The notes: generated by a model not told the origin, from the letters alone. 64,000 bases of DNA from Flavimaricola marinus (GCF_900184895.1 NZ_FXZK01000013.1:16723-80722), one strand, 5' to 3'; numbered from the stretch's first letter, positions 53,601 to 62,564 are shown. Made by a program: numbers and translations.

Positions 53601-54884
53601 CAGGTCAGCGCGCCCTTCTTCCGGGTCTGCACCTCCGATGTGCATGGCGAGAAGCGCTTCACCTCGACGATTGCCAAACGCCTCGACCAGCTGGGGGCGC
53701 TCACCAAGGGCCAGCGCGAGACCGGCTCGCAGGGCATGTTCCGCGAGGAGGACAATCTCGAAAGCCCGATTGCGCGGGCGGCTTTGCGGGGATATTTCGC
53801 CGATCTTGCCGCCGGGCGGGCCGAGGCAATGAGCTACGAGAGCTTTACCGACTGGACCGCCCTGCGGCTGATCGACAAGGACGGTGTGCTGCTCAAGGAG
53901 CTGCCGCCGATCCAGCGGTTTCTGAACCGGGTGCTGGCGCTGCCCATTCACATGCAGAACGCGCTCTTTGCCGAGTTCATGCGCCGGATTACCGATCAGA
54001 CGGAACGGGCGCGCGCGGCGGGCACGCTCGATCTCGGCGTCGAAACCCTGCGTGGCGAAAAGATTGAACAGGTCTCCAAAGAGGATCTCTGGACCTGCCC
54101 GAAATCCGGGGCCGTGACGCGGATCATCGGGCTCGAGGTGACGGACCCGGTCCACGTGCTGTCTGCGGATGACGCCCTGTCGCGCAACCCCGACAAGCTG
54201 CCGATGGTCAATCGCGCCTCGGGGCGTGCGGCGCTCATCTCGGCGCGGCCCATGCAGATGTATGACGAGGACATCGTCACGCTGATGCGCAAGGCAGTGC
54301 GGCCAAACGGGTCGAGCTATCTTGAAGAGGCACGGTTCGAGTCCTCCGCCTGGGAAGAGATTGGGAAACCCGAGTTTGTGCAGCTCTGGGGTGAAGAGGC
54401 TGCCGCCCTTCCCAAGACGACCACGACCAAGCTCTACCTGCTGACCGGGCTGCTGTTGCCGATCTGGAAAGACATTCCGACCACCAATGAGCGCATCTAC
54501 AGGGTCACGCCTGACGGGGCAACGGCCATGATCGGTCGCACGTTGAGCGAGGAAGGGGCTGCCGCGCTCCGCGCCCGCTTCCTGGTCTCCAACCCGCAAA
54601 CACCGCAAGAGATGCTGACTGCCGCCCTCGGCACGACCGCGCGGGTCGATCTGGGCCGGGGTCTGAGCCTGACCCGTCGCCGGGTCGCAGGCGAGATGCG
54701 TCTCGAGCTGTGCGGCGCGGACAAGGGCATGATTGAGGGTCTCAAGGCCCTCGGCTGCTTCACCGAGATCATCGCTTTCCAGCTACGGGTGTTCCTGCCG
54801 CATGGGGACGGGATCGACACGGGAAGCATTCTGGCCCGGATCGTGGGGCAGAGGCCTGCCATCACGGCAGACCAAGCCGCCTGA
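50622..54884 (+). CDS. Methyltransferase-helicase fusion, strawberry notch type
   Basis: A 1420-residue protein. Residues about 110-270 form an N6-adenine-type methyltransferase, with VLEPSAGTGALAAF (motif I) near 130 and VVMNPPFASS (catalytic NPPF) near 194. A Pro/Ala-rich linker near 325-365 leads to a strawberry-notch SF2 helicase: GDGTGCGKGRECAG (Walker A) near 479, VLAFDEAHAMQ (DEAH) near 582, ILIFSDAGGTGRSYHAAQ near 944 and GLGRTHRSAQ (motif VI) near 985. Walker A has Cys where GTGAGKGR is usual. Such fusions occur on plasmids and phages and may modify or remodel DNA; the actual role is unknown. Confidence 0.9.
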   Translation: MTKPNPANPAFPISDANLASALAQIGAEVDHQPLRSSALARIMRETFHGSDAGGAWDWRMAYDLMQAAAVQVLLRGEGASGGIAAAKLLASRLLTETRRSEQQIRLQQFSTPLPFAALTLRAVAIRKGETVLEPSAGTGALAAFASRAGATLLLNEIEPFRQRLLRAVFGGEVTGHDGEHIDDLLQTPVLPDVVVMNPPFASSVDRSRDKHIAAKHLIAAAKRLAPGGRLVAIMPPGFSPECDAAHWSRACGILTPRLALTMPGQVYRKLGTSVETQLMVFDKVQEDGEMIRVPVRDLDEALAYVDAVASTRTEMRPVQQAAAIPNGRPTAPSSAPRKTAAAPVAASKPQANAVRPLSFTSFEAPRDNTPISDIYARYRPQRIEIAGAQEHPTPLVESIAMASVAPPIPLNTGSDDLRLPARLIEEGHLSEAQLETIIMANDAHGRNLPGRFTIDDDQTKLTRAVDDPHACPYRLGYFLGDGTGCGKGRECAGLILVNWLSGRRKAIWVSKSATLIEDAIRDWTDLGGSPADIQPLSKWKPDQPVPMGDGILFVTYATLRSAGKCGTTRLSQILDWMGEDFEGVLAFDEAHAMQNAAGSEQGRGVKPSQQGLAGLRLQLAAPRARVFYISATGATSVHNLAYAARLGLWGQGPEYPFPSRESFVSAMEAGGVAAMEVVARDLKTLGLYTARALSFDGVEYDVLEHALTPAQIEIYDAYAGAFRTIHHNLEAALTATGVNDASGETNASAARASAKSRFESTKQRFFNHLLMGMKAPTVIRAIEDDLATGHACVIQVVSTGESLLKRRLETMDPDDELVVGVLTPRDYVLGYLEQAFPIHAQKLVEIDGNMLAEPLRDETGALVVSREALALRDAAMTELMTLAPIPSALDQILWAFGDEAVSEVTGRSIRPLKTADGHLFIEKRSLSSNSSETQAFMDGEKDILIFSDAGGTGRSYHAAQTAKNQKRRRHYLLEPGWRADAAIQGLGRTHRSAQVSAPFFRVCTSDVHGEKRFTSTIAKRLDQLGALTKGQRETGSQGMFREEDNLESPIARAALRGYFADLAAGRAEAMSYESFTDWTALRLIDKDGVLLKELPPIQRFLNRVLALPIHMQNALFAEFMRRITDQTERARAAGTLDLGVETLRGEKIEQVSKEDLWTCPKSGAVTRIIGLEVTDPVHVLSADDALSRNPDKLPMVNRASGRAALISARPMQMYDEDIVTLMRKAVRPNGSSYLEEARFESSAWEEIGKPEFVQLWGEEAAALPKTTTTKLYLLTGLLLPIWKDIPTTNERIYRVTPDGATAMIGRTLSEEGAAALRARFLVSNPQTPQEMLTAALGTTARVDLGRGLSLTRRRVAGEMRLELCGADKGMIEGLKALGCFTEIIAFQLRVFLPHGDGIDTGSILARIVGQRPAITADQAA

Positions 54885-54890
54885 AAAGCC

Positions 54891-54902
54891 AAAGCAGGCT
54901 TT
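54891..54902 (+). repeat. AAAGCAGGCTTT intergenic motif, copy 2
   Basis: The same 12-base dyad as at 45949 and 56285, here six bases after the stop of the methyltransferase-helicase gene. Confidence 0.6.
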
Positions 54903-55010
54903 GGGTGGGGCGTCGCGGATCGGGATTTGACCGGTCTGCGCGTTCCGGGCGCGCGGGCAGGCCAATGGCACGCCTGCGCGCGCCCCAAATTCAGACAAGA
55001 GGACAGATCC

Positions 55011-55397
55011 ATGACCAATCCCCAGATCGACTATGCCGCAATGGCGGCTCAGTGGCGCGCAGAGCGCGAAACCACCTTAAAGGCGACCCGAGCGGAGCTG
55101 ATCGCGCAATTGCGCGCGCTTGGCATCAGCGAGGTGACCGCTGAATACGAAGGCTATGGCGACTCCGGCAATGTCGAGGATGTGACGGTGCTGCCTGCGG
55201 AGGTCCAACTGCCGGAACCGCTTCTCACCGCGGTGGGCGATTTCGCCTGGTCACTCGCCTATCATCATCATCCGGGGTTCGAGAACAACGAGGGCGGCTA
55301 CGGCACGCTGACCTGGGACATTGCAGAAGACAGCATCACCCTCGATCACGCCGACCGCTATGTCGAATGCTCGCACAGCTATGACGAGGGGCTTTGA
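55011..55397 (+). CDS. DUF6878-like protein
   Basis: A 128-residue acidic soluble protein. The pattern SEVTAEYEGYGDSGNVEDVT and FAWSLAYHHHPGFENNEGGY, then DIAEDSITLDHADRYVECSH, matches DUF6878 as remembered. Function unknown. Ribosome site AGAGGACAG. It lies one base before the next gene and is co-transcribed with it. Confidence 0.75.
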   Translation: MTNPQIDYAAMAAQWRAERETTLKATRAELIAQLRALGISEVTAEYEGYGDSGNVEDVTVLPAEVQLPEPLLTAVGDFAWSLAYHHHPGFENNEGGYGTLTWDIAEDSITLDHADRYVECSHSYDEGL

Positions 55398-55398
55398 G

Positions 55399-55860
55399 AT
55401 GGCCCATCCGCTTCATCATGCCGAAAGCTCTGCCCGGAAATTCGGCGGGGTGCCGTCTGACTATCAGGCCGTCCACGATTGGTTTGACGCCTCGAAAGAG
55501 CATCTCGCGCTTTTTACGCACCGGGCCTTGCGCCACCATACCCAAGGTCTGTTCGATGCTGAACGTGTCTTCGGTCTAACCCTGACCAATAGCGCAAGTC
55601 GGGACATTCCCGTGCGCTGGATCGGCGAGCAGCATATCCGTGAAGACTGCCAGGGCCGCATTCCCAGCATGGCGGACTGGCTGCGACGGATCCAGCCCGA
55701 GCCATGGATGGCCAATGGCCATATCGACCGGCATGTCGGCTCCGAGCCCTGCGGCGACCCAAGGGCCGCCTGGGCATCTGAAGTCGCCGCCGGAAGAACG
55801 GTTCTTGGTCTGAAGGATTGGATGGCGGCGCACGCGAGGCAAGCCACGCAAGGTGCCTGA
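55399..55860 (+). CDS. DUF6915-like protein
   Basis: A 153-residue protein. Segments HHAESSARKFGGVPSDYQAV and RALRHHTQGLFDAERVFGLT, then PVRWIGEQHIREDCQGRIPS, fit DUF6915 as remembered. It is rich in His and Trp and may bind metal, but no motif is firm. It follows the DUF6878-like gene at one base. A terminator follows. Confidence 0.75.
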   Translation: MAHPLHHAESSARKFGGVPSDYQAVHDWFDASKEHLALFTHRALRHHTQGLFDAERVFGLTLTNSASRDIPVRWIGEQHIREDCQGRIPSMADWLRRIQPEPWMANGHIDRHVGSEPCGDPRAAWASEVAAGRTVLGLKDWMAAHARQATQGA

Positions 55861-55895
55861 CAGCACTAGGCCATTGGCCAAACCAATGCTGCATG

Positions 55896-55923
55896 GAAGC
55901 CCGGTTGGAAGATCGGGCTTCTT
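55896..55923 (+). terminator. Hairpin after the DUF6915-like gene
   Basis: GAAGCCCG, ten-base loop, CGGGCTTC, then TTG. An eight-base stem with a short T run. Confidence 0.6.
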
Positions 55924-55960
55924 GCGTCGTTTCCCCACCATTCTACTTGAGGAGGGTCAC

Positions 55961-56263
55961 ATGACACTCGATGAAATCAAAGCCGCGGTCGATGCCGGGC
56001 AGACCGTGCATTGGGCCAATACCGGTTACGTTGTCCACAAGGACCGGCTCGGTCAGTACCTGATCATCTATCAGCCGAACGGCAGCTGCATCGGTCTGAC
56101 CGACCGGGAAGGGCATCGGTTGAACGGAAAAGAGGCGGAGTTCTTCATCGCGCGATTGAAGGACGGCGTGGAAAATCTGGGTAACCAATCAAGACCAAAC
56201 GGGCAGGGGAGGGGCGTAGCACCCGGAGGCGCGGGGGCATTCCCACTCGGACGGCAGCTTTGA
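55961..56263 (+). CDS. Small conserved plasmid protein of unknown function
   Basis: A 100-residue protein. The first 70 residues (MTLDEIKAAVDAGQTVHWAN, TGYVVHKDRLGQYLIIYQPN) look like a small folded domain that is frequent on such plasmids. The last 25 residues are low-complexity Gly/Pro/Arg and may be read-through of non-coding sequence after a shifted stop. Ribosome site GAGGAGG. Confidence 0.7.
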   Translation: MTLDEIKAAVDAGQTVHWANTGYVVHKDRLGQYLIIYQPNGSCIGLTDREGHRLNGKEAEFFIARLKDGVENLGNQSRPNGQGRGVAPGGAGAFPLGRQL

Positions 56264-56284
56264 CCCGTGGGCGGGGCTGAAAGG

Positions 56285-56296
56285 AAAGCAGGCTTT
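56285..56296 (+). repeat. AAAGCAGGCTTT intergenic motif, copy 3
   Basis: Third copy of the 12-base dyad, about 90 bases before the DUF736 gene. Confidence 0.6.
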
Positions 56297-56388
56297 CTGA
56301 TTTGTGATCCCAGGAGGGGTCGAGAAAGCAATCCCGGATGCGCTGGCAAGAACGTCAGGCACCGGCCAATCCAAGAAGGAACTATCCC

Positions 56389-57117
56389 ATGTTCGCAGGA
56401 ACCCTCACCCGCAATGTCGAGACCGCCGCCACTGAATACACCGGCATGATTCACTCGACGCGCTTTGACATCGCCATCCAGCTTGAGGCACGGGCCAAGA
56501 TGTCCGCGCGCAGCCCGGATTATGACGTGACGGCGATCAACAAGTCCGGTCGCAAGGTGCGCATCGGCACGGCCTGGAACGAGACGGGCAATACCAGCGG
56601 CAACCCCTACATCTCGATGCAGATCGATGTCGGCCTGGGCCCGTTCCGGGTCAACGCGGTGCAGACGAAAGAAGCGCGCGCGACCCAAAACGGAGAGTTC
56701 GAGATCATCCCTCTGGTCTCGAACGGCCTGATGAAATCCGGCTCGATCTCGGGCGAGCTTACCGCAATGGACGCCGACAACGCCTTCACCGGCTACATCG
56801 CCAACATGATGTTCGATCTGGAGTTCATGCTGATCGAGAACAGCTACAAATCCGAGGAGACCCACCCGGATTACCGGATCGAGGTCAGCTCGCCCCGGGG
56901 CACACCGATCCGCGTCGGCTCGGCGTGGATGGCCAGAAGCAGCCGCACGGGCAATGACTACCTGTCACTGCTGATCAACACGCCCGATGGCGACCTGCGC
57001 GTCAACGCGGTGCAGAACGAAGAACAGCGCGGCGGTCAGACCTTCTCGATCATCCCGTTCATCGACAGCGGTGAGCAGCCGCAGGACGCGGGCACGGGGC
57101 TGTCGCTGGTCGCGTGA
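56389..57117 (+). CDS. Tandem DUF736-like protein
   Basis: A 242-residue protein. Two similar halves can be read. The first has SPDYDVTAINKSGRKVRIGT, AWNETGNTSGNPYISMQIDV and FRVNAVQTKE. The second has HPDYRIEVSSPRGTPIRVGS, AWMARSSRTGNDYLSLLINT and LRVNAVQNEE. Each half resembles one DUF736 domain, normally a single-domain protein of about 100 residues. An internal duplication thus built a two-domain form. The function is unknown. Ribosome site AAGAAGGAAC. A terminator follows. Confidence 0.8.
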   Translation: MFAGTLTRNVETAATEYTGMIHSTRFDIAIQLEARAKMSARSPDYDVTAINKSGRKVRIGTAWNETGNTSGNPYISMQIDVGLGPFRVNAVQTKEARATQNGEFEIIPLVSNGLMKSGSISGELTAMDADNAFTGYIANMMFDLEFMLIENSYKSEETHPDYRIEVSSPRGTPIRVGSAWMARSSRTGNDYLSLLINTPDGDLRVNAVQNEEQRGGQTFSIIPFIDSGEQPQDAGTGLSLVA

Positions 57118-57150
57118 CCTTGGCATGAGACTGGACGAATTGAACCGAAA

Positions 57151-57178
57151 GGGGAGCCGTGGGATCACGGTTCCCCTC
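57151..57178 (+). terminator. Hairpin after the DUF736-like gene
   Basis: GGGGAGCCGTG ... CACGGTTCCCC with one mismatch, then TCTT. It ends the backbone module before the Argonaute operon, which comes from the other strand. Confidence 0.75.
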
Positions 57179-57313
57179 TTACAATGTCCGTCATGAGTGT
57201 AAGGTCAGATTTGCCAGGTGCGTTCAGGTTGCGAGCGGCCCTAAAACATAAGATGGCGGCAGCCCTTAGAACGGCCTGCCCCGCGTCCGAACACACACCC
57301 GAAAACAGCCCAG

Positions 57314-58870
57314 TTAGATATAGTACTTGAATGGCTGCGGTCCGCCCTCCCGCGCCGAACCCATCACAAGGATGTCTCCGACCATCTTTGCGAAGCGGAC
57401 TGTTACCGGCAACCCATCGTTGAAGTTGCACGAGTTGTAGTTGATCTTTGTCAGTCCCATGATGTCAGCAAGTACCGTCCGCATCTCTGGCTTCTGGTGC
57501 TTTGAGCGCAGGATCGTCACCATAAGCGGGTTGGGTGTTTCAGGCCCGATATACGTATCCAGCTGCGGGACGTAGCCGCTCGTCCAAAGGTAGGCGTTCT
57601 TCTCGTCTAATCTTAGAGCCGTTCCTCTGATCACGGGGTAGTCGCCTGCACGGAAGAGCTTTGCGTCACCACCCGTAGGTCTGATTCGTACACCGACGAC
57701 GTTCGTCCCTTTCGGAGCCGCCTGACAGAAGGCCTGCCACTCCTCGTCGTTGAATGACGCCTGCCCATGAATGAAGAGTTCCTTGGGCGGCTCGGAGTGC
57801 AGATCCCGGTACGCTTCTATCACAGTCCCTAAGAGTTCTTTCGCGGCGTCAGCGTTTAGATGGTATTCGTACTCGCTGGTCTTCCAAGGGCCATTCGCGC
57901 CGCGGAACACCACGCCATCGCCTTCACTCAAAAACATCTGCGCCGCGCAGCAGACGTGATTATCGCGGTTGTTTGGGAGGTTTTTGTAGACCATCCCGAT
58001 GTAGCATACTCCTTCTCGCACGTTCGACAGCCGCCAGGGCGGACGGTCCTGAGTCTTATAGTAAAGCCCCGTGGCGATGTTCCACGCCACTGTCGCAGGG
58101 TCTTGGGTGGTTCGCTTCGGATAGCCCGCACTGTTGAGGAACGCTGTCGGCTCAAGGGTCGACTCGCGCAGGATCTGAGAGGGCGCGATCGAGAGCAAAG
58201 TCGCCTTGATGTGCCTACGGAAGTCGGGAATGTCGTCAAACACGTCCTCGATGCGCGGGTCGAACCGTTCGTCCATGAAAAGGAACGACTGGGGTGACCT
58301 TACGCGCTGCTTCTTGGGCGTTTTTCCAGCGACCAGTGTCAAACCGGTCCGCCTCGATTCCGGACGGCAGCGCTCGTAGACTATCTCGGGCACGACGAAC
58401 ATCCATACATCAATCGAACCCTCCTCGTTGCGCCTGAACTTGTGGACGCGCTCAGTGTAGATACGGGCGACCGCATCGACGGCCTCGTGCATGTTCTGCA
58501 CCCTGGTCGCGCGCTCGATGGCGTCGAACTCGACCGTCAGGGCCCTGAGCCGATCTGGATCGTACGTAACGCCAAATGTCTCTTCGAGCCCGGCGAAATC
58601 CGCGAGATGAAGGCGGTCCTTCTTCTCCGTCGGCCCCGGAGGCGGCACCGGTATCCCCGAAAGCAGCTGGCGGCTCCAAGAGCGGAAGTGGCCGATCCCG
58701 TCCGGCGTTCCGACAACCCCAATTCGAACCTCTCGAAGCTTCCTTGGGCCGTCATGAGGTCCATATAGATAAAGGCCATCCTTTGGGTGGTGGCTTCTCT
58801 GGTCATGGCAGAAGTCGAGTTCTGGCTCGTCGAAGTGATCTACGATCAAATTTGCCTCGGGAAACCTCAT
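57314..58870 (-). CDS. Short prokaryotic Argonaute (MID-PIWI)
   Basis: A 518-residue protein with the length and layout of short pAgos, which have only MID and PIWI domains. The MID region is about 140-280 ([36 protein letters not shown]). The PIWI region is about 285-518. Where active enzymes have the first catalytic Asp it reads [10 protein letters not shown] (289-298), and at the second site [10 protein letters not shown] (364-373), so the slicer tetrad is absent. [11 protein letters not shown] (473-483) and the C-terminal KYYI fit the family. The start overlaps the upstream APAZ gene stop by four bases. It is expected to bind a guide and, on target recognition, activate its partner. Confidence 0.9.
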   Translation of the reverse strand: MRFPEANLIVDHFDEPELDFCHDQRSHHPKDGLYLYGPHDGPRKLREVRIGVVGTPDGIGHFRSWSRQLLSGIPVPPPGPTEKKDRLHLADFAGLEETFGVTYDPDRLRALTVEFDAIERATRVQNMHEAVDAVARIYTERVHKFRRNEEGSIDVWMFVVPEIVYERCRPESRRTGLTLVAGKTPKKQRVRSPQSFLFMDERFDPRIEDVFDDIPDFRRHIKATLLSIAPSQILRESTLEPTAFLNSAGYPKRTTQDPATVAWNIATGLYYKTQDRPPWRLSNVREGVCYIGMVYKNLPNNRDNHVCCAAQMFLSEGDGVVFRGANGPWKTSEYEYHLNADAAKELLGTVIEAYRDLHSEPPKELFIHGQASFNDEEWQAFCQAAPKGTNVVGVRIRPTGGDAKLFRAGDYPVIRGTALRLDEKNAYLWTSGYVPQLDTYIGPETPNPLMVTILRSKHQKPEMRTVLADIMGLTKINYNSCNFNDGLPVTVRFAKMVGDILVMGSAREGGPQPFKYYI

Positions 58871-60816
58871 GTAACGTCTCCTTCGGGCTCAGCATCTTCG
58901 TCATCAGCCGCAGGCCGCCCGAGCGTGCTTTCGTCCTGCTCTTCGGCATCAGGGTCGCCTACGTCTGGAAGTGCTGTGCTGACCGGTGAAGTGAATAGAA
59001 GGGGCTCAGATGAAAGAAGCATGTCCTGGCCCGGAGCCAGCGAAACCCGAATGTAAGCTGACTCTCCGGACATGATCTGGAGGAATGCCAAAAGCCGTCC
59101 ATGCCATTGCTTGTTGCGCCAACCCTTGCAGCCCGATCTGCGGAGGCGATGCATCTTCTTCGGATCATCTATGCGTTCGCCCTGCTCCGTATTGTTGTCC
59201 TTAGCGAAAAGGACGCGCGCCTTCAGGCGGAAGTGCCAGAAAGGCCAGTTCCGAGGGATCGCCGTTACCCCATACGACCAGACATGCTTTCGGGCGATGT
59301 TGCGCAGCATGGACGACCGGCGTTCGCCTTGCCGACCCCAGGGCACCCGTTCACCAATCCCGACTTGGGTGGGGGAAACATGGAAACCATCGCCGTTGGA
59401 ATAAGCGTAGGCGACCATGCCAATCTTCCTGCAGTGCCGTTCCCAACCATCGCGCAGCAGGCCCGTGAGCATATTCGACAGATCGCGTCCCGCTACGCCT
59501 ATCTCAGGCATACCCTTTTCCACCGCATCGACAACCGGCACAGATGTCCTTAGGCGCAACTTCGCTACGCCTCCGAGGCTTTCCTCAACATCAGGGGGCG
59601 CAGCGAAGGTGATTACGCCTCGCTCATGCGCGACGGCGGGAAACGACAGCCCTCGCACCCGCCTCTTGAGGACGTCGGTCTGGACCGCTCCCGCCGCCTC
59701 GTAGAAGTGGAGTTCATCGGGCATTTCCAAGATCTGAATCCAATTCGAGACTAAGGACTCTGGCTCGCGCACTAATGGAACAGCACCACGCTTGCGGAAG
59801 CAGTCCCATTGAGCTGCGACCGCGATGTGCTCGCGTCGGCGCGTTACGCCTTGGCGGCGCAGCGTCTCGAGAAGTTTCGAAAGCCCTTCTGCCCAACCCC
59901 GCGCGAAATCGGCAGGCGTCGCATCGCGGAGGCCATCAATCTTGGCCCCCTCCTCGATCCGTAACGGGATTATCAGGCGAGTTTCGCCGAGACTTGCAGC
60001 AAGCGTTTTCGCCCTGTCGATCAGGTCCATCGCGTCGTCGTTGGTGCGGGTGGCCGCGCTCGCCACTGCCAGCACCTTCGCCGCGCGGTGCTCCAGCGCC
60101 ACTCCAATCTCCTTGTGCCATCTGTCTCCAGGCTCGAGGGTCAGTATCTCGGAAAAAACGCGATACCCGTGCGCTTCGAGCTTTGGACCGAGCCAAAGGA
60201 TGAACTGATCGTGGTCGGGGCGCGCTCCGACAAGGAACAGGGTATCCCGCTGCGTTTCCGCCTCTGACTCCACCTTTCCGCCGATCCCTGGCTTTGGAAG
60301 CAACGCTTGAAGGACCGAAGGAGGCTTCAGGCGGCCCTCGCGCTCATCCAGCGTCTCATGAAGCATCCGCTTCAGCGTGCGCCCGCTCGCGGGGGTCCAT
60401 AACTTGGGATGAGCTTCCTCGATGTCAGGATGCGCGCGCAGCAACGCCTCAAGATCCTCGCGCCCGAAGATGTTTCCCGGAGATCGAATGGCGGGTCCGC
60501 AAATTTCCACGAGATCCTGCTTTCGTTGTGGAGTCATCGCTACGGACGTTGACAGGATGTAGCGATCGGGCGCCAACTGATCGATCTTCGCGCGCTCCTT
60601 CGACATCTCACGCTTCAAAGCTGAGATGGCAGATCTATCGTATCTCTTTGCTTGTAGGATCGTCAGGCTTTGCGCCTCTGGCGCGTGGCGTCCATCTATT
60701 CCACCATCAGCTCCTTCGCCGAATTGCTCGAAGCGGATGCCAAGAGCGCGGCCGATAAGGTCGGCTGAAAGCGCCTCGAACTCGGAGGGCGATAAGGCAG
60801 AGAAATCGGCAGGCAT
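58867..60816 (-). CDS. Mrr-like nuclease-TIR-APAZ protein, partner of short Argonaute
   Basis: A 649-residue protein with three parts. Residues 1-130 are a PD-(D/E)xK fold of the Mrr type: [10 protein letters not shown] with Glu14, GADGGID with Asp41, LQAKRYD with Gln55 and Lys57, all intact. Residues 190-325 resemble a TIR domain ([40 protein letters not shown]). The usual catalytic Glu near [12 protein letters not shown] (258-269) is not evident. From about 335 to 620 is an APAZ-like region, placed by its position beside a short pAgo. The C terminus is acidic. ATG 60816 is chosen; a TTG at 60855 is possible. First gene of the operon. Confidence 0.8.
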   Translation of the reverse strand: MPADFSALSPSEFEALSADLIGRALGIRFEQFGEGADGGIDGRHAPEAQSLTILQAKRYDRSAISALKREMSKERAKIDQLAPDRYILSTSVAMTPQRKQDLVEICGPAIRSPGNIFGREDLEALLRAHPDIEEAHPKLWTPASGRTLKRMLHETLDEREGRLKPPSVLQALLPKPGIGGKVESEAETQRDTLFLVGARPDHDQFILWLGPKLEAHGYRVFSEILTLEPGDRWHKEIGVALEHRAAKVLAVASAATRTNDDAMDLIDRAKTLAASLGETRLIIPLRIEEGAKIDGLRDATPADFARGWAEGLSKLLETLRRQGVTRRREHIAVAAQWDCFRKRGAVPLVREPESLVSNWIQILEMPDELHFYEAAGAVQTDVLKRRVRGLSFPAVAHERGVITFAAPPDVEESLGGVAKLRLRTSVPVVDAVEKGMPEIGVAGRDLSNMLTGLLRDGWERHCRKIGMVAYAYSNGDGFHVSPTQVGIGERVPWGRQGERRSSMLRNIARKHVWSYGVTAIPRNWPFWHFRLKARVLFAKDNNTEQGERIDDPKKMHRLRRSGCKGWRNKQWHGRLLAFLQIMSGESAYIRVSLAPGQDMLLSSEPLLFTSPVSTALPDVGDPDAEEQDESTLGRPAADDEDAEPEGDVT

Positions 60817-61634
60817 AATATCTATATATCGCCATCCAGCCCGGTTTACACCCAAGATTTACCTCACAGACATGCCGATTTGGCATCTCACAGAGAATCT
60901 AGAGCACAGGTGCGATGTGGCTGGGTTAGTCGATATCAACCTGCGCCCATCATTTCCGGAACGGGTTTCCGCGATCACGTCGTTAAGCCGATAACTGATG
61001 TGTCACCGTGAAGGTCGACATTCTGCAATGTCGCATGCTGTGATAGAGAATTTGTATCGCTGGCAGTGAACTCTTCTGCACATCAACCGTGGCCTGAGCC
61101 TTGCGGCCCCCCTGCTCGGCTTCGCGTGTCGCAGGGGAGAACGGCCCTTCGGTCCGTCGCGCATTCGGCCATGCGGCCTCACCGCGGCGTCGCACCCAGG
61201 CTCCCGGTTTGCCCGCTTCGCGAGCACGTCCCGCCCCGGCCGCTCCGCCGGATTGCGCTCTGGTCTGTTTTGCGGGGCAAAACGATCCCGCCGCTCCATC
61301 CGTCTCACGCGTCCGGTCGGGCCGTTTGCCTGCTCGGGTCGGGCAAACCTACCGTCAAAACACACACACATGAGCGCGGAAGCATATCCTCCGGATGGCC
61401 CCCAAATCAGTCCGCGTCAAGGATCGCAAAACTTTTCGGCGAGGGCGGGGCTGGCGGGGAGGGTGGTCCAGTGCGTGAGGGCGCGCATGTGTCCGGTGCT
61501 GCGCGCGGAAAACTTTTGCGCCCGGCCAGCCGGCGGCTGCGCCGTCCCTGACCCGGGCAGATTCGGAAACCAGGCATTCGGCCATGCCCCCACACTCACG
61601 TGGTGGCTCCACAACCGAATACTGGAGACCAGAC
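60817..61634. other. Intergenic region between the Argonaute operon and DUF2493
   Basis: About 820 bases. The first 200 hold the presumed Argonaute promoter on the minus strand and a small dyad, ATGCCGATTTGGCAT (60882-60896). From 61090 to 61350 the sequence is very GC-rich with several short inverted repeats; open frames on both strands there lack family features or ribosome sites. The rest leads into DUF2493. No RNA gene was recognised. Confidence 0.45.
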
Positions 61635-62564
61635 ATGGCTTACGACACCGCAAACACCTACGAGACCATCGAACTTTTCGGACTGACCGAGAAGGACGCG
61701 CAGCTGCCGATCCCGGAAGATCACATCCTGACCGACCGCATCATCCGCGAAAGCTTCGAGGCTTTGCTCGGTCAGCTACGCGGGACCGGGCTTGAAGCCG
61801 AAATCGAACCGCTGGCCCATGGGCTCGCGACGATCCTGCAGCGCCGCAAGGTGGCACTCGGCAAGGAGGTCGACCGCACCGCCGACAAGATCGGCGCGCT
61901 GGCAAAATCCCACGACGGATCGGAGATCGCCGAGACCGCGCTCGAAGAGGCGCAGGCGCGCTTTCTGCAACTGCGCGAGATTGTCGGCGCCATCGAGGTG
62001 ATGAGCGAGGCGGCGGCGGAATGTTACGAGATCGAGACCGGTCACGCCTTCATCCCGGCAGCCGGATCGCGCGCAAGCGTCCGGGCGCAGGAGACAGGCG
62101 CTGTCTTCGAGGCGCGGCAGCTCCTGGAGCAGCATGACCGCGAAACCGCCGAGAAATCCAAAGTCGAAGGGGTGCCCCTGATCGTCTCGGGCGCCACCGA
62201 CTGGACCGATGTCGATGTGATCTTCAACACGCTCGACAAGGTTCGCGAACGGATCAGGCAGAACCGCAACCAGGAGATCTTCCTCTGCCACAAGGGTGGC
62301 AAGCACGGGGCGGAGATGATTGTGGCCCGGTGGGCCCGAGCACGCGGAGTCGCGCAGGCGCGCTTCGATCCGCGCTGGTCTGCGCACGGGCGGGCGGCAC
62401 CGTTCAAGTGCAACGACGAAATGCTGGACGACAAGTTCGCGGCGACGGGGGTTGTCCTCTTCGGTGGCAACGGGGTCGCGCTGAACCTCGGGCAGAAGGC
62501 GGAAGCGAAAGGCCTGACGGTCATGCGGGTTGCGGACCCGGCGAAGAAGACTTCGCAGGATTGA
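61635..62564 (+). CDS. DUF2493 protein (SLOG-like C-terminal domain)
   Basis: A 309-residue protein. The N-terminal 180 residues are helical, with LGKEVDRTADKIGALAKSHD. The C-terminal part is the DUF2493 (YspA-like) nucleotide-binding fold: PLIVSGATDWTDVDVIFNTL, EIFLCHKGGKHGAEMIVARW and RAAPFKCNDEMLDDKFAATG. It probably binds a nucleotide derivative, but no activity is known. Common on alphaproteobacterial plasmids next to the backbone genes seen at 45-57 kb. The last 100 bases of the gene are duplicated at 63720. Confidence 0.85.
   Translation: MAYDTANTYETIELFGLTEKDAQLPIPEDHILTDRIIRESFEALLGQLRGTGLEAEIEPLAHGLATILQRRKVALGKEVDRTADKIGALAKSHDGSEIAETALEEAQARFLQLREIVGAIEVMSEAAAECYEIETGHAFIPAAGSRASVRAQETGAVFEARQLLEQHDRETAEKSKVEGVPLIVSGATDWTDVDVIFNTLDKVRERIRQNRNQEIFLCHKGGKHGAEMIVARWARARGVAQARFDPRWSAHGRAAPFKCNDEMLDDKFAATGVVLFGGNGVALNLGQKAEAKGLTVMRVADPAKKTSQD

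Noticed and set aside
57314..58870. Argonaute as an active slicer
   Set aside because: Positions of the catalytic Asp residues read IGMVY and IHGQ; the tetrad is missing, as in other short pAgos.
61003..61551. Possible genes in the GC-rich gap before DUF2493 (both strands)
   Set aside because: Products are Arg/Pro/Gly-rich, without ribosome sites or family features, and the strands contradict each other.
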